Origin: Bacillota bacterium
GTDB taxonomy: Bacteria > Bacillota > Clostridia > Peptostreptococcales > Anaerovoracaceae
Assembly: GCA_030530285.1 (NCBI GenBank)
Contig: JAUMVD010000005.1
Location: forward strand, 1 to 58,103
Direction of reading: 5' to 3'
DNA: 58,103 nt
The notes below the pieces were generated by a model that was not told the origin of the DNA, did not search any database, and saw only the letters and a list, made by a program, of their open reading frames with translations. Positions 19,699-28,385 of this stretch are shown here, piece by piece; the first letter of the stretch is position 1, and the number at the start of each line of letters is the position of its first letter. The position numbers were made by a program, and so were the translations under genes.

Positions 19699-19731
19699 CA
19701 CATGAATATTATACACGGCGAGGTAATTATT

Positions 19732-21150
19732 ATGGCGTTTATAGATAAGAACTTTCTGTTAAATAGTGATATCGCTCAAAGTCTCTACAGCAAATATGCT
19801 TCGGGACTTCCTATCATTGACTACCATTGCCACATCGATCCCGAAGAGATCGCTAGCGACCGCAAGTATGACAACATCACGCAGATCATGCTGGGCGGAG
19901 ACCATTATAAGTGGCGTCTGATGCGCGCTGCCGGCGTACCCGAAGAGAAAATCACCGGCGGAGCTTCCGACAAGGAAAAGTTTACAGCTTTTGCATCTGT
20001 CCTGCCGAAGGCCATCGGCAATCCTATTTACCACTGGACGCACATCGAATTAAAGAAATATTTCGGCTATGAAGGCCTGTTGAGTGAGCGCACCGCGGAC
20101 GAGGTGTGGGAGCTTTGCAACGATGTGATTTCGGAGAGCAGTTTGTCGGCGCGTAAGATCATCGGAATGTCAAATGTTGAGGTCATATGCACGACAGATG
20201 ATCCGATCGACAGTCTGCAGCCGCACGAACGCTGCGAAGCGGACCAAAGCTTGAAGACGAAAGTCATCCCGGCTTTCAGGCCGGATAAAGCCGTCAAAAT
20301 CAACGCTCCGGGGTTTTCCACATACATAGAGAAACTCGGAACCGCAGCCGGCATCAAGATCCAAACCATGGAGGATCTGTATTCGGCGCTGCGCGCGAGA
20401 ATAGAACATTTCGATGCCCATGGGTGCAGGATCTCCGACCACGGGCTGGACACGATAGTCTACAGAGAAGCAAAGGCTCCGGAGCTGGATGCGATTCTCG
20501 CAAAAGGCATGGAAGGTGCAAAAGGCATGGAAGGCGCAAAACTCTCCCAGGAAGAGGAAGAAGCCTACATCACCGCCGTGATGCTGTTCCTCGGCAGGGA
20601 ATACGCCAGAAGAAACTGGATTATGCAACTGCACTATGGAGCATTGAGGAACGTGAACAGCCAAATGTTCCGAGCCCTGGGCCCTGACACCGGCTATGAC
20701 TGTATCGGGGAAACAACGTGTGGGAACGCGCTGGCCAGATACCTGGATGCCTTAAATGAAGATAATTTGCTGCCTAAGACCATCGTGTACTCCTTAAACG
20801 GCAACGACAACGCCATGATCGATACGCTGGTGGGATGCTTCCAGAACGGGAAGGCTAGCGGATGGATGCAGCACGGAGCGGCCTGGTGGTTCAACGATAC
20901 CCTGTATGGGATGAAGGATCATCTGGAGAATTACGCGGCCCATTCGATGCTGGGGACATTCATAGGAATGCTCACCGACTCGCGATGCTTCCTTTCGTTT
21001 TCGCGGCATGACTACTTCAGAAGAATCCTATGTGACTGGATTGCGGAATTGATTTTAAGCGGTCAGTACCCTGAGGATGAGAAGGCGCTGAAGGAACTGA
21101 TCGAAGGCATATCATATTACAACGCGAAACAATATTTTGGATTGGAGTAA
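19732..21150 (+). CDS. uxaC: Glucuronate/galacturonate isomerase
   Basis: This 472-aa amidohydrolase-fold enzyme converts D-glucuronate to D-fructuronate and D-galacturonate to D-tagaturonate, the entry step for both branches encoded downstream. Family features are PIIDYHCHIDPEEI (metal-site histidines), TTDDPIDSL, FRPDKA, the AMQLHYGALRN-like IMQLHYGALRN, and C-terminal LTDSRCFLSFSRHDYFRRI. The start is ATG 19732, preceded by GAGG. A GTG at 19690 lies inside the operator. It carries a tandem AKGMEGAKGMEG insertion encoded by two 18-nt repeats (20500-20535). The kdgA start follows 2 nt after its stop. Confidence 0.95.
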   Translation: MAFIDKNFLLNSDIAQSLYSKYASGLPIIDYHCHIDPEEIASDRKYDNITQIMLGGDHYKWRLMRAAGVPEEKITGGASDKEKFTAFASVLPKAIGNPIYHWTHIELKKYFGYEGLLSERTADEVWELCNDVISESSLSARKIIGMSNVEVICTTDDPIDSLQPHERCEADQSLKTKVIPAFRPDKAVKINAPGFSTYIEKLGTAAGIKIQTMEDLYSALRARIEHFDAHGCRISDHGLDTIVYREAKAPELDAILAKGMEGAKGMEGAKLSQEEEEAYITAVMLFLGREYARRNWIMQLHYGALRNVNSQMFRALGPDTGYDCIGETTCGNALARYLDALNEDNLLPKTIVYSLNGNDNAMIDTLVGCFQNGKASGWMQHGAAWWFNDTLYGMKDHLENYAAHSMLGTFIGMLTDSRCFLSFSRHDYFRRILCDWIAELILSGQYPEDEKALKELIEGISYYNAKQYFGLE

Positions 21151-21152
21151 AG

Positions 21153-21785
21153 ATGAATATTTACGAGAAGATCAAAGAAATCGGAATCATTCCAGTGATA
21201 AAACTGGAAAACACAGAAGACGCCGTGGCGCTTGGCAGAGCCCTGGTCAACGGCGGAATTCCTGTGGCGGAGGTGACCTTCCGCGCAGAAGGAGCGGCGG
21301 GAGTGATCAAGGCTATGGCAGAACAGATCCCGGAGCTCACCGTTGGCGCAGGGACGGTTCTGACGATAGAACAAGCGGAAGAAGCGATCGGGGCCGGAGC
21401 CAAATTTATCGTGAGCCCGGGCTTTAACAGGAAGGTCGTGGAATATGTGCTTGGCAGAGGCTTGCCAATGATCCCCGGCTGCATGACGCCCAGCGAGATC
21501 GAGCAGGGGTTGGAACTGGGACTTGACGTGCTTAAGTTTTTCCCTGCCGAAGCAAACGGCGGGATGAAGATGATCAAGGCGATGTCAGGTCCTTACGGAG
21601 GCGTGAAGTTCATTCCTACCGGAGGAATCAATCAGGATAATCTGGCAGACTATCTCAAGTCAGACAAAATACTTGCCGTTGGCGGAAGCTGGATGGTGAA
21701 GCCGGATCTGTTGAGAAACAGGCAGTTCGACGAGGTTACGAGACTCTGTCTCGAAGCGGTAGAAATAAAGGAGCAGATCAGATGA
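21153..21785 (+). CDS. kdgA: 2-keto-3-deoxy-6-phosphogluconate aldolase
   Basis: This 210-aa class I aldolase cleaves KDPG to pyruvate and glyceraldehyde-3-phosphate, the last step of the hexuronate pathway. Motifs are GGIPVAEVTFRAEGA with the catalytic Glu, GAGTVLT, FIVSPGFN, IPGCMTPSEI, and the Schiff-base lysine in LDVLKFFPAEANGG, then PTGGI. It overlaps kdgK by 4 nt. Confidence 0.94.
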   Translation: MNIYEKIKEIGIIPVIKLENTEDAVALGRALVNGGIPVAEVTFRAEGAAGVIKAMAEQIPELTVGAGTVLTIEQAEEAIGAGAKFIVSPGFNRKVVEYVLGRGLPMIPGCMTPSEIEQGLELGLDVLKFFPAEANGGMKMIKAMSGPYGGVKFIPTGGINQDNLADYLKSDKILAVGGSWMVKPDLLRNRQFDEVTRLCLEAVEIKEQIR

Positions 21786-22807
21786 TGAAAAGAGTAGTTA
21801 CGTTTGGAGAAATCATGATGCGTTTGTCGCCGCCGGGATATAAGAGATTTGTTCAGACAGATTCCTTTGATCTGGTATTTGGCGGAGGTGAGGCAAACAT
21901 CGCAGTATCGCTGGCAGGATTCGGAGTGCCTGCGGAGTTTGTGACGAAGCTCCCGGACAATGAGCTCGGAGAAGCCGCGGTCAGGTCTTTGCGGGCCAGA
22001 AATGTTGCAGTCGACAATATCAGCAGAGGCGGAGACCGCATCGGCGTCTATTTTCTCGAAAAGGGCGCATCCCAAAGACCGTCAAAGGTAGTTTATGACA
22101 GGGCAAATTCTGCTGTTGCGATGAGCAGAGCCGAGGACTATGACTGGGAGCAGATATTTAAGGATGCAGGCTGGTTCCACTTTACCGGCATCACTCCTGC
22201 GCTGGGAGATAACGTGGCGGAAATCTGCAGGACTGCATGCGAAGAAGCGAAGAAAGCCGGCCTTACCATCAGCTGCGACCTGAATTTCAGGAAGAAGCTC
22301 TGGACGTCCGAGAAAGCCGGCAAAGTCATGGGAGAGCTCATGAAGTATGTAGATGTTTGCATCGCAAACGAAGAAGACGCGGACAAAGTCTTCGGCATCA
22401 GGGCCGATAATACTGAGGTCAGCGAGGGCAGACTGGACCAGAGCGGATACATACAGGTGGCGCGGGAACTGACGGAGCGATTTGGATTCACCACAGTTGC
22501 GATAACGCTCAGAGAGAGCATCAACGCGTCGATTAACCGCTGGGGCGCTATGATATACAGCGATCAGGACGCATATTTCTCAAAGAAGTATCAGATCAAT
22601 ATCGTTGACAGAGTCGGCGGAGGTGACTCCTTTGGCGCAGGTCTTATTTATGGACTGCAGGCTCAGAAGACCAGAGAAGAAGCGTTGGAGTTTGCCGTAG
22701 CAGCTTCCTGCCTGAAGCACACGATCGAAGGTGACTTTAACGAGGTTACCGTATCCGAAGTTGAAACACTCGCTGCCGGAGACGGTTCCGGACGTGTTCA
22801 GAGATAA
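21782..22807 (+). CDS. kdgK: 2-keto-3-deoxygluconate kinase (PfkB family)
   Basis: This 341-aa ribokinase-family sugar kinase phosphorylates KDG to KDPG. Motifs are GEIMMRLSPPG at the N-terminus, GGGEANIAVSLAGFG, and the C-terminal anion-hole/catalytic-base segment VDRVGGGDSFGAGLIYG. KDG as substrate is inferred from the neighbouring aldolase and the upstream dehydratases. It starts within the kdgA stop. Confidence 0.92.
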   Translation: MMKRVVTFGEIMMRLSPPGYKRFVQTDSFDLVFGGGEANIAVSLAGFGVPAEFVTKLPDNELGEAAVRSLRARNVAVDNISRGGDRIGVYFLEKGASQRPSKVVYDRANSAVAMSRAEDYDWEQIFKDAGWFHFTGITPALGDNVAEICRTACEEAKKAGLTISCDLNFRKKLWTSEKAGKVMGELMKYVDVCIANEEDADKVFGIRADNTEVSEGRLDQSGYIQVARELTERFGFTTVAITLRESINASINRWGAMIYSDQDAYFSKKYQINIVDRVGGGDSFGAGLIYGLQAQKTREEALEFAVAASCLKHTIEGDFNEVTVSEVETLAAGDGSGRVQR

Positions 22808-22838
22808 ACAGTGGTCATAGTTCAGAAAGGAATAAGAT

Positions 22839-23567
22839 ATGAGCATTTTGGAAGTCAATGGATTAAAAAAGAATTTTGGGTCCCTCGAGGTATTAAAAGG
22901 AATCGACACAACAATCGAAAAGGGCGAAGTGGTAGTTATCATCGGACCCAGCGGCTCGGGAAAGAGTACCTTTATCAGATGCCTGAATCTGCTGGAGGAG
23001 CCTACGGATGGAGAGATTCTCTTTGACGGAGTCAACATCGTGAATCCGAAGGTGAACTCAAATCACATCAGAGAACGCATGGGCATGGTTTTTCAGAGCT
23101 TTAATCTCTTTGAAAATCATACCATTCTGAGCAACGTTACACTCGGGCCGATCAAAGTCAAAAAAATGAATAAAGAGGAAGCGGAAAAGAAGGCGCTGAG
23201 TCTTCTGGACCGTGTTGGGATATCAGAAAAGAGAGATGCCTATCCGGGACAGCTGTCCGGCGGACAAAGTCAGCGTGTGGCCATAGCCAGGGCTCTCGCG
23301 ATGGATCCGGAGGTCATGCTGTTTGACGAACCGACGTCAGCCCTTGACCCGGAGATGGTAGGTGAGGTTTTGGATGTTATAAAAGAACTGGCTAATGAAG
23401 GCATGACCATGGTCATCGTAACACATGAGATGGGATTTGCCAGAGAAGTTGCAGACAGAGTACTGTTCATTGATGAAGGGGTGATTCTGGAAGAAAACGA
23501 ACCGAATGAGTTGTTCAACAACCCGCAGAACGAGAGAACCAAAGATTTCCTGCGAAAGGTACTGTAA
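22839..23567 (+). CDS. Polar amino acid-type ABC transporter ATPase (GlnQ family)
   Basis: This 242-aa ATPase has Walker [19 protein letters not shown], signature [15 protein letters not shown], Walker [16 protein letters not shown] and the switch histidine in [15 protein letters not shown]. It is typical of the GlnQ/HisP class. The partner binding protein (25943) and permease (26809) are encoded about 2.4 kb further on, separated by two TIM-barrel genes and a cupin gene. All are within a hexuronate operon, which is unusual for an amino-acid-type transporter. Confidence 0.93.
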   Translation: MSILEVNGLKKNFGSLEVLKGIDTTIEKGEVVVIIGPSGSGKSTFIRCLNLLEEPTDGEILFDGVNIVNPKVNSNHIRERMGMVFQSFNLFENHTILSNVTLGPIKVKKMNKEEAEKKALSLLDRVGISEKRDAYPGQLSGGQSQRVAIARALAMDPEVMLFDEPTSALDPEMVGEVLDVIKELANEGMTMVIVTHEMGFAREVADRVLFIDEGVILEENEPNELFNNPQNERTKDFLRKVL

Positions 23568-23570
23568 TCT

Positions 23571-24347
23571 ATGAAACTGTGTTATTCCAGCAGGCCGTAC
23601 GCGCTCTATTCCTGGAACTATTTCGAGGCGAAGCAAAAGGCCTTTGGCATAAAGAACGCGGAACTCTTTGGAGGAACGCCCCATATCTGGGTCGATCATA
23701 TCGGGTACACGATTCCCGAGGAGCTCAAAAGCAGCAGCCTGGACCTGATGATGTACACCCCGAAGCCGTACAACTACAGCTTTTGCGCGGTGGATCCCGA
23801 TCAGATCCAAAAGACGTCAGATTACTATAGGAATTGTGTTGACGCGGCCGGCGAGTTGGGAATACGGGAATTGTCCGTGACGCTGACAGGCGGGTGTCTG
23901 GACGCACCGGAGCGGGCGAAACATGAAAATGCCGTATCACAGCTTCGAAGTCTGGCATCATATGCCGAAAGCCGCGGCATCAATCTCCATCTGGCGCCAA
24001 GCGGCAGACAGGCGGAATCCGAAGCCTTTGACCTGAAATCGGTATGCACCATCCTGGAAGAGGCGGGAGCGGCAAATGTTTTTGCCATGCCGGATATCAC
24101 GGCGATGGCCGGCCAGGGAGAGACCCCGGAACAATGGGCGGACAGGCTCGGCGATCGGATCCGCAGCATACGGGTCAGCGATACCGAGACGCTGCCGGAG
24201 AAATACGCAGAAGGCATCAGCAGGATGAAATCTGTTTCCGCGGTCTATATCGGACTCAGAAGTGATGACTACTGGGACGATCCCGGCAAATGGGAAGCCT
24301 TGTCGCTGGAACACATCAGGCCTGTTGTGGAGGACATCGTGATATGA
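23571..24347 (+). CDS. Xylose-isomerase-like TIM-barrel protein A, divergent
   Basis: This 258-aa protein has the spacing of sugar phosphate isomerase/epimerase (AP endonuclease 2-like) barrels: an early KNAELFGGTPHIWVDH strand-loop, LGIRELSVTLTGG, YAESRGINLHLAPSG and NVFAMPDITAMAG. The usual metal-binding Glu/His/Asp set is poorly preserved; for example, LHLAPSG stands where LxxEP or LAIEN is expected. It may be a regulatory or inactive partner, or may use another mechanism. It overlaps the next TIM-barrel gene by 4 nt, suggesting that the two work together. The substrate is unknown. Confidence 0.6.
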   Translation: MKLCYSSRPYALYSWNYFEAKQKAFGIKNAELFGGTPHIWVDHIGYTIPEELKSSSLDLMMYTPKPYNYSFCAVDPDQIQKTSDYYRNCVDAAGELGIRELSVTLTGGCLDAPERAKHENAVSQLRSLASYAESRGINLHLAPSGRQAESEAFDLKSVCTILEEAGAANVFAMPDITAMAGQGETPEQWADRLGDRIRSIRVSDTETLPEKYAEGISRMKSVSAVYIGLRSDDYWDDPGKWEALSLEHIRPVVEDIVI

Positions 24348-25180
24348 CAGGAATTCGAAGCGACCAGATCGTGGTCATGAATCAGCATTATAAGAAGTAT
24401 TCGCTTACCTACTTTCTGGACTGCATGGAGCGTCTTGGCACAAGCAATCTGGAGCTATGGATGAGTATGCCGCACTTTCCGGTTGACAGGGTTTCATATG
24501 GAGACTGCAAAGCGCTCCGCCGCCAGCTGGCTGCCCGCGGGCAGAAGATCGTATGCGCTACCGTCCCGAGCTGTGACTTTCAGGGGCAGTACGGCATGCC
24601 GCAAAAAGCATTCAGAGAGCATGCTGTGGGGTACTTCACCAATGGCATACGCGCCGCAGAAGAGCTGGGCGCGGAGTACGTCACCGTGAATTCCGGATGG
24701 GGATATTACGACTTGCCGCGGGAAGAAGGCATCAAAAACACCGTAGAAATACTGGGACAGCTGACTGCGGAAGCAGAAAAACGAGGACTCACCATGGTCA
24801 TGGAGACCCTGACCAGCGAAGAAAGCCAGCTGGTCTGCAATATACCGCAGCTGCAGGAGGTGCTGGCTGCCGTTGACAGCAAAGTCCTCAAGGTGATGGT
24901 CGATACGGCGGCAATGAACGATGCGGGCGAGACCATGGAAGACTGGTTCGAGGCCTTTGGAGATGATGTGAAGTACATGCACTTCATCGATGCGGATCAG
25001 TCCTGGTATCACTACCGCTGGGGCGAAGGCACGCTGGATCTTCACAAAATCATAGAGACAATGAACCGGTATGGATATGAAGGCTATCTGTCACAGGAAC
25101 TGATCATCGATGAATATCTGAACGATCCGTTTGCTGTGGATCAGATGAATATAAACAGATTAAAGGAGGAAGTAATATGA
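24344..25180 (+). CDS. Xylose-isomerase-like TIM-barrel protein B (sugar isomerase/epimerase)
   Basis: This 278-aa member of the sugar phosphate isomerase/epimerase family has NLELWMSMPHFPVD, LGAEYVTVNSGWGYYD, LTMVMETLTSEESQLV (metal Glu), VLKVMVDTAAMN (metal Asp), YMHFIDADQSWYHYRWGEG (His/Asp) and the final GYLSQELIIDEYLNDP (Glu). These match the metal-binding strands of D-tagatose 3-epimerase-like enzymes. ATG 24344 overlaps the preceding stop; an upstream in-frame start at 24290 lies inside the previous gene. It probably isomerises or epimerises a sugar acid brought in by the operon, but the substrate is not known. Confidence 0.75.
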   Translation: MTGIRSDQIVVMNQHYKKYSLTYFLDCMERLGTSNLELWMSMPHFPVDRVSYGDCKALRRQLAARGQKIVCATVPSCDFQGQYGMPQKAFREHAVGYFTNGIRAAEELGAEYVTVNSGWGYYDLPREEGIKNTVEILGQLTAEAEKRGLTMVMETLTSEESQLVCNIPQLQEVLAAVDSKVLKVMVDTAAMNDAGETMEDWFEAFGDDVKYMHFIDADQSWYHYRWGEGTLDLHKIIETMNRYGYEGYLSQELIIDEYLNDPFAVDQMNINRLKEEVI

Positions 25181-25908
25181 GCAAAAGCTACCAGAGCCAC
25201 AAGGATATGCAGGTGAACTATGTAAATGGCGTATCCGAATTCAACATGCTGGAAGGCGCATATCCCGGCGTGGTAACCGCGAAGGTCAATTTAAAGGCCG
25301 GAACGAGGTGGGAACCTGAAGTGTATTCAAACGACGACAGGATCCAGATCTTTTTCACGACTGCAGGAAGCGGATATTTCGCTACGCCGGAGAAAGCGTA
25401 CAACTTTGACGAATATTATGTATTCGTTCCGAATTTCGACGCGTCACCTGTCTTTGTTCAGGCGGCAACGGATGTAGAGATGCTGCGCCTGGTGTTTGAG
25501 TTGTCCGATTGGGACAAGAAGGAAATAGAAGAATGCATCATGACTCTCCCTAGATTCCACAAGATGGAGGATTCGCTCCAGTACGAAGAATCCTTCAAGG
25601 GCGAGGGGATGATTTCATACCTCATACTGGAACACGAGTTCCTGGGCAGAGCAAGTCTCGGCGCTGTTCTGGCAAAGGGCCCGAACGTTAACGGCGAGCA
25701 CGCGCACCCTGATCTGGTTCAGTGGTACTATGCGCTTCCGGGTTCCAAGTTCAGCTACACGGTCAAGGATGAGGGAACCGTCGATGTTGAGGGCGGAGAC
25801 ATGACCTTTACCGGCGTCAAAAAGATTCATTCCAGTGAGACAAAGGCCGGTGAAAAAATAGATTACATCTGGTTCGAGATGATCGTGCCGGAAGAAAGAA
25901 ACGATTAA
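25177..25908 (+). CDS. Double-cupin protein 1
   Basis: This 243-aa protein is a paralogue of the gene at 27514. Two beta-barrel halves can be traced: the first around RIQIFFTTAGSGYFATPEKA, the second around GEHAHPDLVQWYYALPG and GGDMTFTGVKKIH. In the second, HxH and a later His could bind a metal, but the usual Glu four to five residues after HxH is replaced by the V-Q pair. KduI and KdgF of uronate metabolism are also cupins, so a uronate isomerase or linearase role is possible. That is inference only. The start overlaps the TIM-barrel B stop by 4 nt. Confidence 0.65.
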   Translation: MSKSYQSHKDMQVNYVNGVSEFNMLEGAYPGVVTAKVNLKAGTRWEPEVYSNDDRIQIFFTTAGSGYFATPEKAYNFDEYYVFVPNFDASPVFVQAATDVEMLRLVFELSDWDKKEIEECIMTLPRFHKMEDSLQYEESFKGEGMISYLILEHEFLGRASLGAVLAKGPNVNGEHAHPDLVQWYYALPGSKFSYTVKDEGTVDVEGGDMTFTGVKKIHSSETKAGEKIDYIWFEMIVPEERND

Positions 25909-25942
25909 CATCACAGCATTTCATTTTCAGGAGGTAAGAAAA

Positions 25943-26794
25943 ATGAAAAAAACAAGAATACTGATCGCGATTTGCGCAACAGTAGTCATGGCGTTCGCAC
26001 TGGCGGGCTGTGGCGGCGGATCATCAGAGACCGAAACGACAGACAAGTACTGGGCAAAGATCCAGGAAACAGGTGTATGGAAGATCGGAACGGAAGGCGC
26101 CTGGGCTCCATATATCTACAACGATGAAGACAACAATCTTCTCGGCTTCGACGTTGACTGGGTAGAAGCGATTGCAAAGGAAATGGGTGTTAAGACAGAA
26201 TGGGACGTAGCCTCATCATGGGACGGCGTAGTAGCCGGTCTTGACGCAGACAGATATGATTGCGTTTTCTGTCAGGTGGCGCCAACAGATTATTCATCGG
26301 ATAAGTATCTCATGACGGATCCGTATGCTACATCCAGATCTGTTATCGTCGTTGACAAGGATAATAATGACATCAACACGCTGGATGACTTTGACGGAAA
26401 GATCGCAGGCAACTCACCTCAGGGCGTTTGGGGTCAGATCGCCGCAGAACATGGCGCGGATGTCAGAAACATGAATCTGACAGAAGCGATGAATAACATC
26501 AAGACTGGCAGAATCGACTTCTCCATCAACGCAGAAGGCGCGATCATGGACTATCTTAAGACTTCAGGAGACGAAGGCGTAAAGATCGCGTTCTACTACG
26601 AGCCTGAAGATCCGGCTGAAGAACTGATCGTCGGTCTGTTCCCGAAGGGAGCAGATGAACTGGTTGCAAACGTAAACAAGGCAATCAACAAGCTGCTGCA
26701 GGATGGAACAGCAGAAAAAATTTCCGAGAAGTACTTTGGTGCAAATATCTATGAGGATGTTGACCTCTTACAGTACTCAACGGTAGAAGAATAA
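25943..26794 (+). CDS. ABC transporter substrate-binding lipoprotein (polar amino acid family)
   Basis: This 283-aa lipoprotein has signal MKKTRILIAICATVVMAFA and lipobox LAGC, so the mature protein is anchored at Cys24. The rest is a PBPb/SBP_bac_3 domain: GTEGAWAPYIYNDEDNNLLG.D.D, DRYDCVFCQVAPTDYS, GKIAGNSPQGVWGQIA, RIDFSINAEGA. Amino-acid binders of this fold usually have an Arg that grips the carboxylate. A carboxylate-bearing uronic acid or an amino acid-sugar conjugate could in principle bind in a similar way. GGAGG precedes the start. Confidence 0.92.
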   Translation: MKKTRILIAICATVVMAFALAGCGGGSSETETTDKYWAKIQETGVWKIGTEGAWAPYIYNDEDNNLLGFDVDWVEAIAKEMGVKTEWDVASSWDGVVAGLDADRYDCVFCQVAPTDYSSDKYLMTDPYATSRSVIVVDKDNNDINTLDDFDGKIAGNSPQGVWGQIAAEHGADVRNMNLTEAMNNIKTGRIDFSINAEGAIMDYLKTSGDEGVKIAFYYEPEDPAEELIVGLFPKGADELVANVNKAINKLLQDGTAEKISEKYFGANIYEDVDLLQYSTVEE

Positions 26795-26808
26795 AGGAGT
26801 GGGTCTAA

Positions 26809-27498
26809 GTGAGTGATAGAGCATTAAGAATATTCGATATACTGGTCGATGCCTTTCCAACCCTGCTAAAAGCCGGGCTTCAATGGACATGCACGTTAAC
26901 ATTGGTATCGTTCTTCTTTGGGCTTATTATAGCGGTCATACTGGCGCTGATGAAGCTCTCCAGTTCTAAGGTATTGAAGGCCATATCCAGCTTCATTATC
27001 TGGTTCGTTCGAGGCGTGCCTCTCATCGTGCTGCTGTTTATCATCTTCTACGGTATGCCGGCGGTCGGCATCGTATTGCCGGCGTTCCTGGCGGCAACCA
27101 TAGGCTTCAGCCTGAACGAAGGCGCGTACAACGCGGAGATCATACGAGCAGCGATCCTGGCGATACCGAAAGGTCAGTGGGAAGCATGCAAAGCGCTGGG
27201 TATGACGCAGCCGCAGACGTTATCCAATGTAGTTATGCCGCAGGCAACACTGGTGGCGATACCGCCTCTTGCCAACAATTTCATCTCTCTCGTTAAGGAC
27301 ACATCACTGGCCGCGATTATTACCGTACCGGAGATGTTCCAGAGAGCGCAGCAGGTCGTAGCGGTTACGTATGAGCCGCTGTGGCTGTACCTGGAGGCAG
27401 GGTTTATCTATCTGATTTTCAGCAGCATACTGAGCTATTTCCAGGGCAAACTTGAAATCAAGTTCGGTAAGCACGCGAATAACATGAATGTGCTTTAA
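26809..27498 (+). CDS. Polar amino acid-type ABC transporter permease
   Basis: This 229-aa inner membrane protein has five helices and the His/Glu/Gln permease motif EGAYNAEIIRAAILAIPKGQWEACKALGM (EAA loop, in two parts here), which contacts the GlnQ-type ATPase. The start is GTG, with AAGGAG upstream. Only one permease gene is present, so a homodimer is expected. Confidence 0.92.
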   Translation: MSDRALRIFDILVDAFPTLLKAGLQWTCTLTLVSFFFGLIIAVILALMKLSSSKVLKAISSFIIWFVRGVPLIVLLFIIFYGMPAVGIVLPAFLAATIGFSLNEGAYNAEIIRAAILAIPKGQWEACKALGMTQPQTLSNVVMPQATLVAIPPLANNFISLVKDTSLAAIITVPEMFQRAQQVVAVTYEPLWLYLEAGFIYLIFSSILSYFQGKLEIKFGKHANNMNVL

Positions 27499-27513
27499 GC
27501 AAAAGGAGGAAAC

Positions 27514-28281
27514 ATGGGAAAAGTTTCGATACAAAGAAAAAATGAAGGAAAAGCGGAAACAAAGAACGGATTGACAAGATGTATTCTGTTGGATGGCGCG
27601 ACAGAAGATGTCGTCATTACCAAGTGCACCCTTGAAGCGGGATGTAAGTGGACACCGGCGCTTTACGCGTATGGAGAGAAGGTACAGTGGTTCTTCTTCA
27701 CCACGGCGTCCGGCTATGTCGCGACTCCGTCAAAGGCGCACAACATCACGGACAAGGCGATTTATGTGCCGGATTTCGACCGCGAGGAATTCTACATCCA
27801 GGCTGGAGCCGCAGACCTTGAATTCCTGCACGTTGAAGGTAAAATGAATGACATCGATCTGGAGATGATGAATGAATGTCATATCGTGCTGCCGAGGTTC
27901 AGATTCCTGAAGGATTCTTGGAGATACACGGAAGGCTTTACAGGAGATGCCGGAAGCAATGTGAAATCCCATATGGTCATTGAACACGAGTATTTCGGAA
28001 GGTACAGCATGGGATGGAATTGCGGTGTCGGACCGACATTTATCGGCGAGCATACGCATCCGGATCTGGAACAGTGGTATTACGCGCTGGAAGACAGCTC
28101 ATTCACTTATACCGCAGGCGAAAACGAATTTAAGGTCAACGGAGGGGACATTACCCATACTCCGGAGAAAACACCTCATGGCAGCAAGTCAGATGACGGT
28201 GAAAATATCGATTATATCTGGATAGAGCTTGCAACCAAGGGATATATGGCTGAAGGTTACGTACGTCAGCCCGATGACTGA
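27514..28281 (+). CDS. Double-cupin protein 2
   Basis: This 255-aa paralogue of the protein at 25177 shares VQWFFFTTASGYVATPSKAH (compare IQIFFTTAGSGYFATPEKAY), GEHTHPDLEQWYYALED and GGDITHTPEKTPHG. Its second barrel has the canonical HTH plus Glu (HTHPDLE) and a later His (PHG), so the metal site looks more complete than in paralogue 1. The two proteins may form a heteromer or act on successive substrates. It follows the permease by 15 nt with AAGGAGG. Confidence 0.68.
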   Translation: MGKVSIQRKNEGKAETKNGLTRCILLDGATEDVVITKCTLEAGCKWTPALYAYGEKVQWFFFTTASGYVATPSKAHNITDKAIYVPDFDREEFYIQAGAADLEFLHVEGKMNDIDLEMMNECHIVLPRFRFLKDSWRYTEGFTGDAGSNVKSHMVIEHEYFGRYSMGWNCGVGPTFIGEHTHPDLEQWYYALEDSSFTYTAGENEFKVNGGDITHTPEKTPHGSKSDDGENIDYIWIELATKGYMAEGYVRQPDD

Positions 28282-28385
28282 GATCTGCCCTGAGCAGACC
28301 TCAGCTCGGGTGGATGAAGTTGAAAAGGCATTGGATAAGTGTTAAACTGTGTACGTTAAATTTTAGGAACAGGTAGGGAATACAG

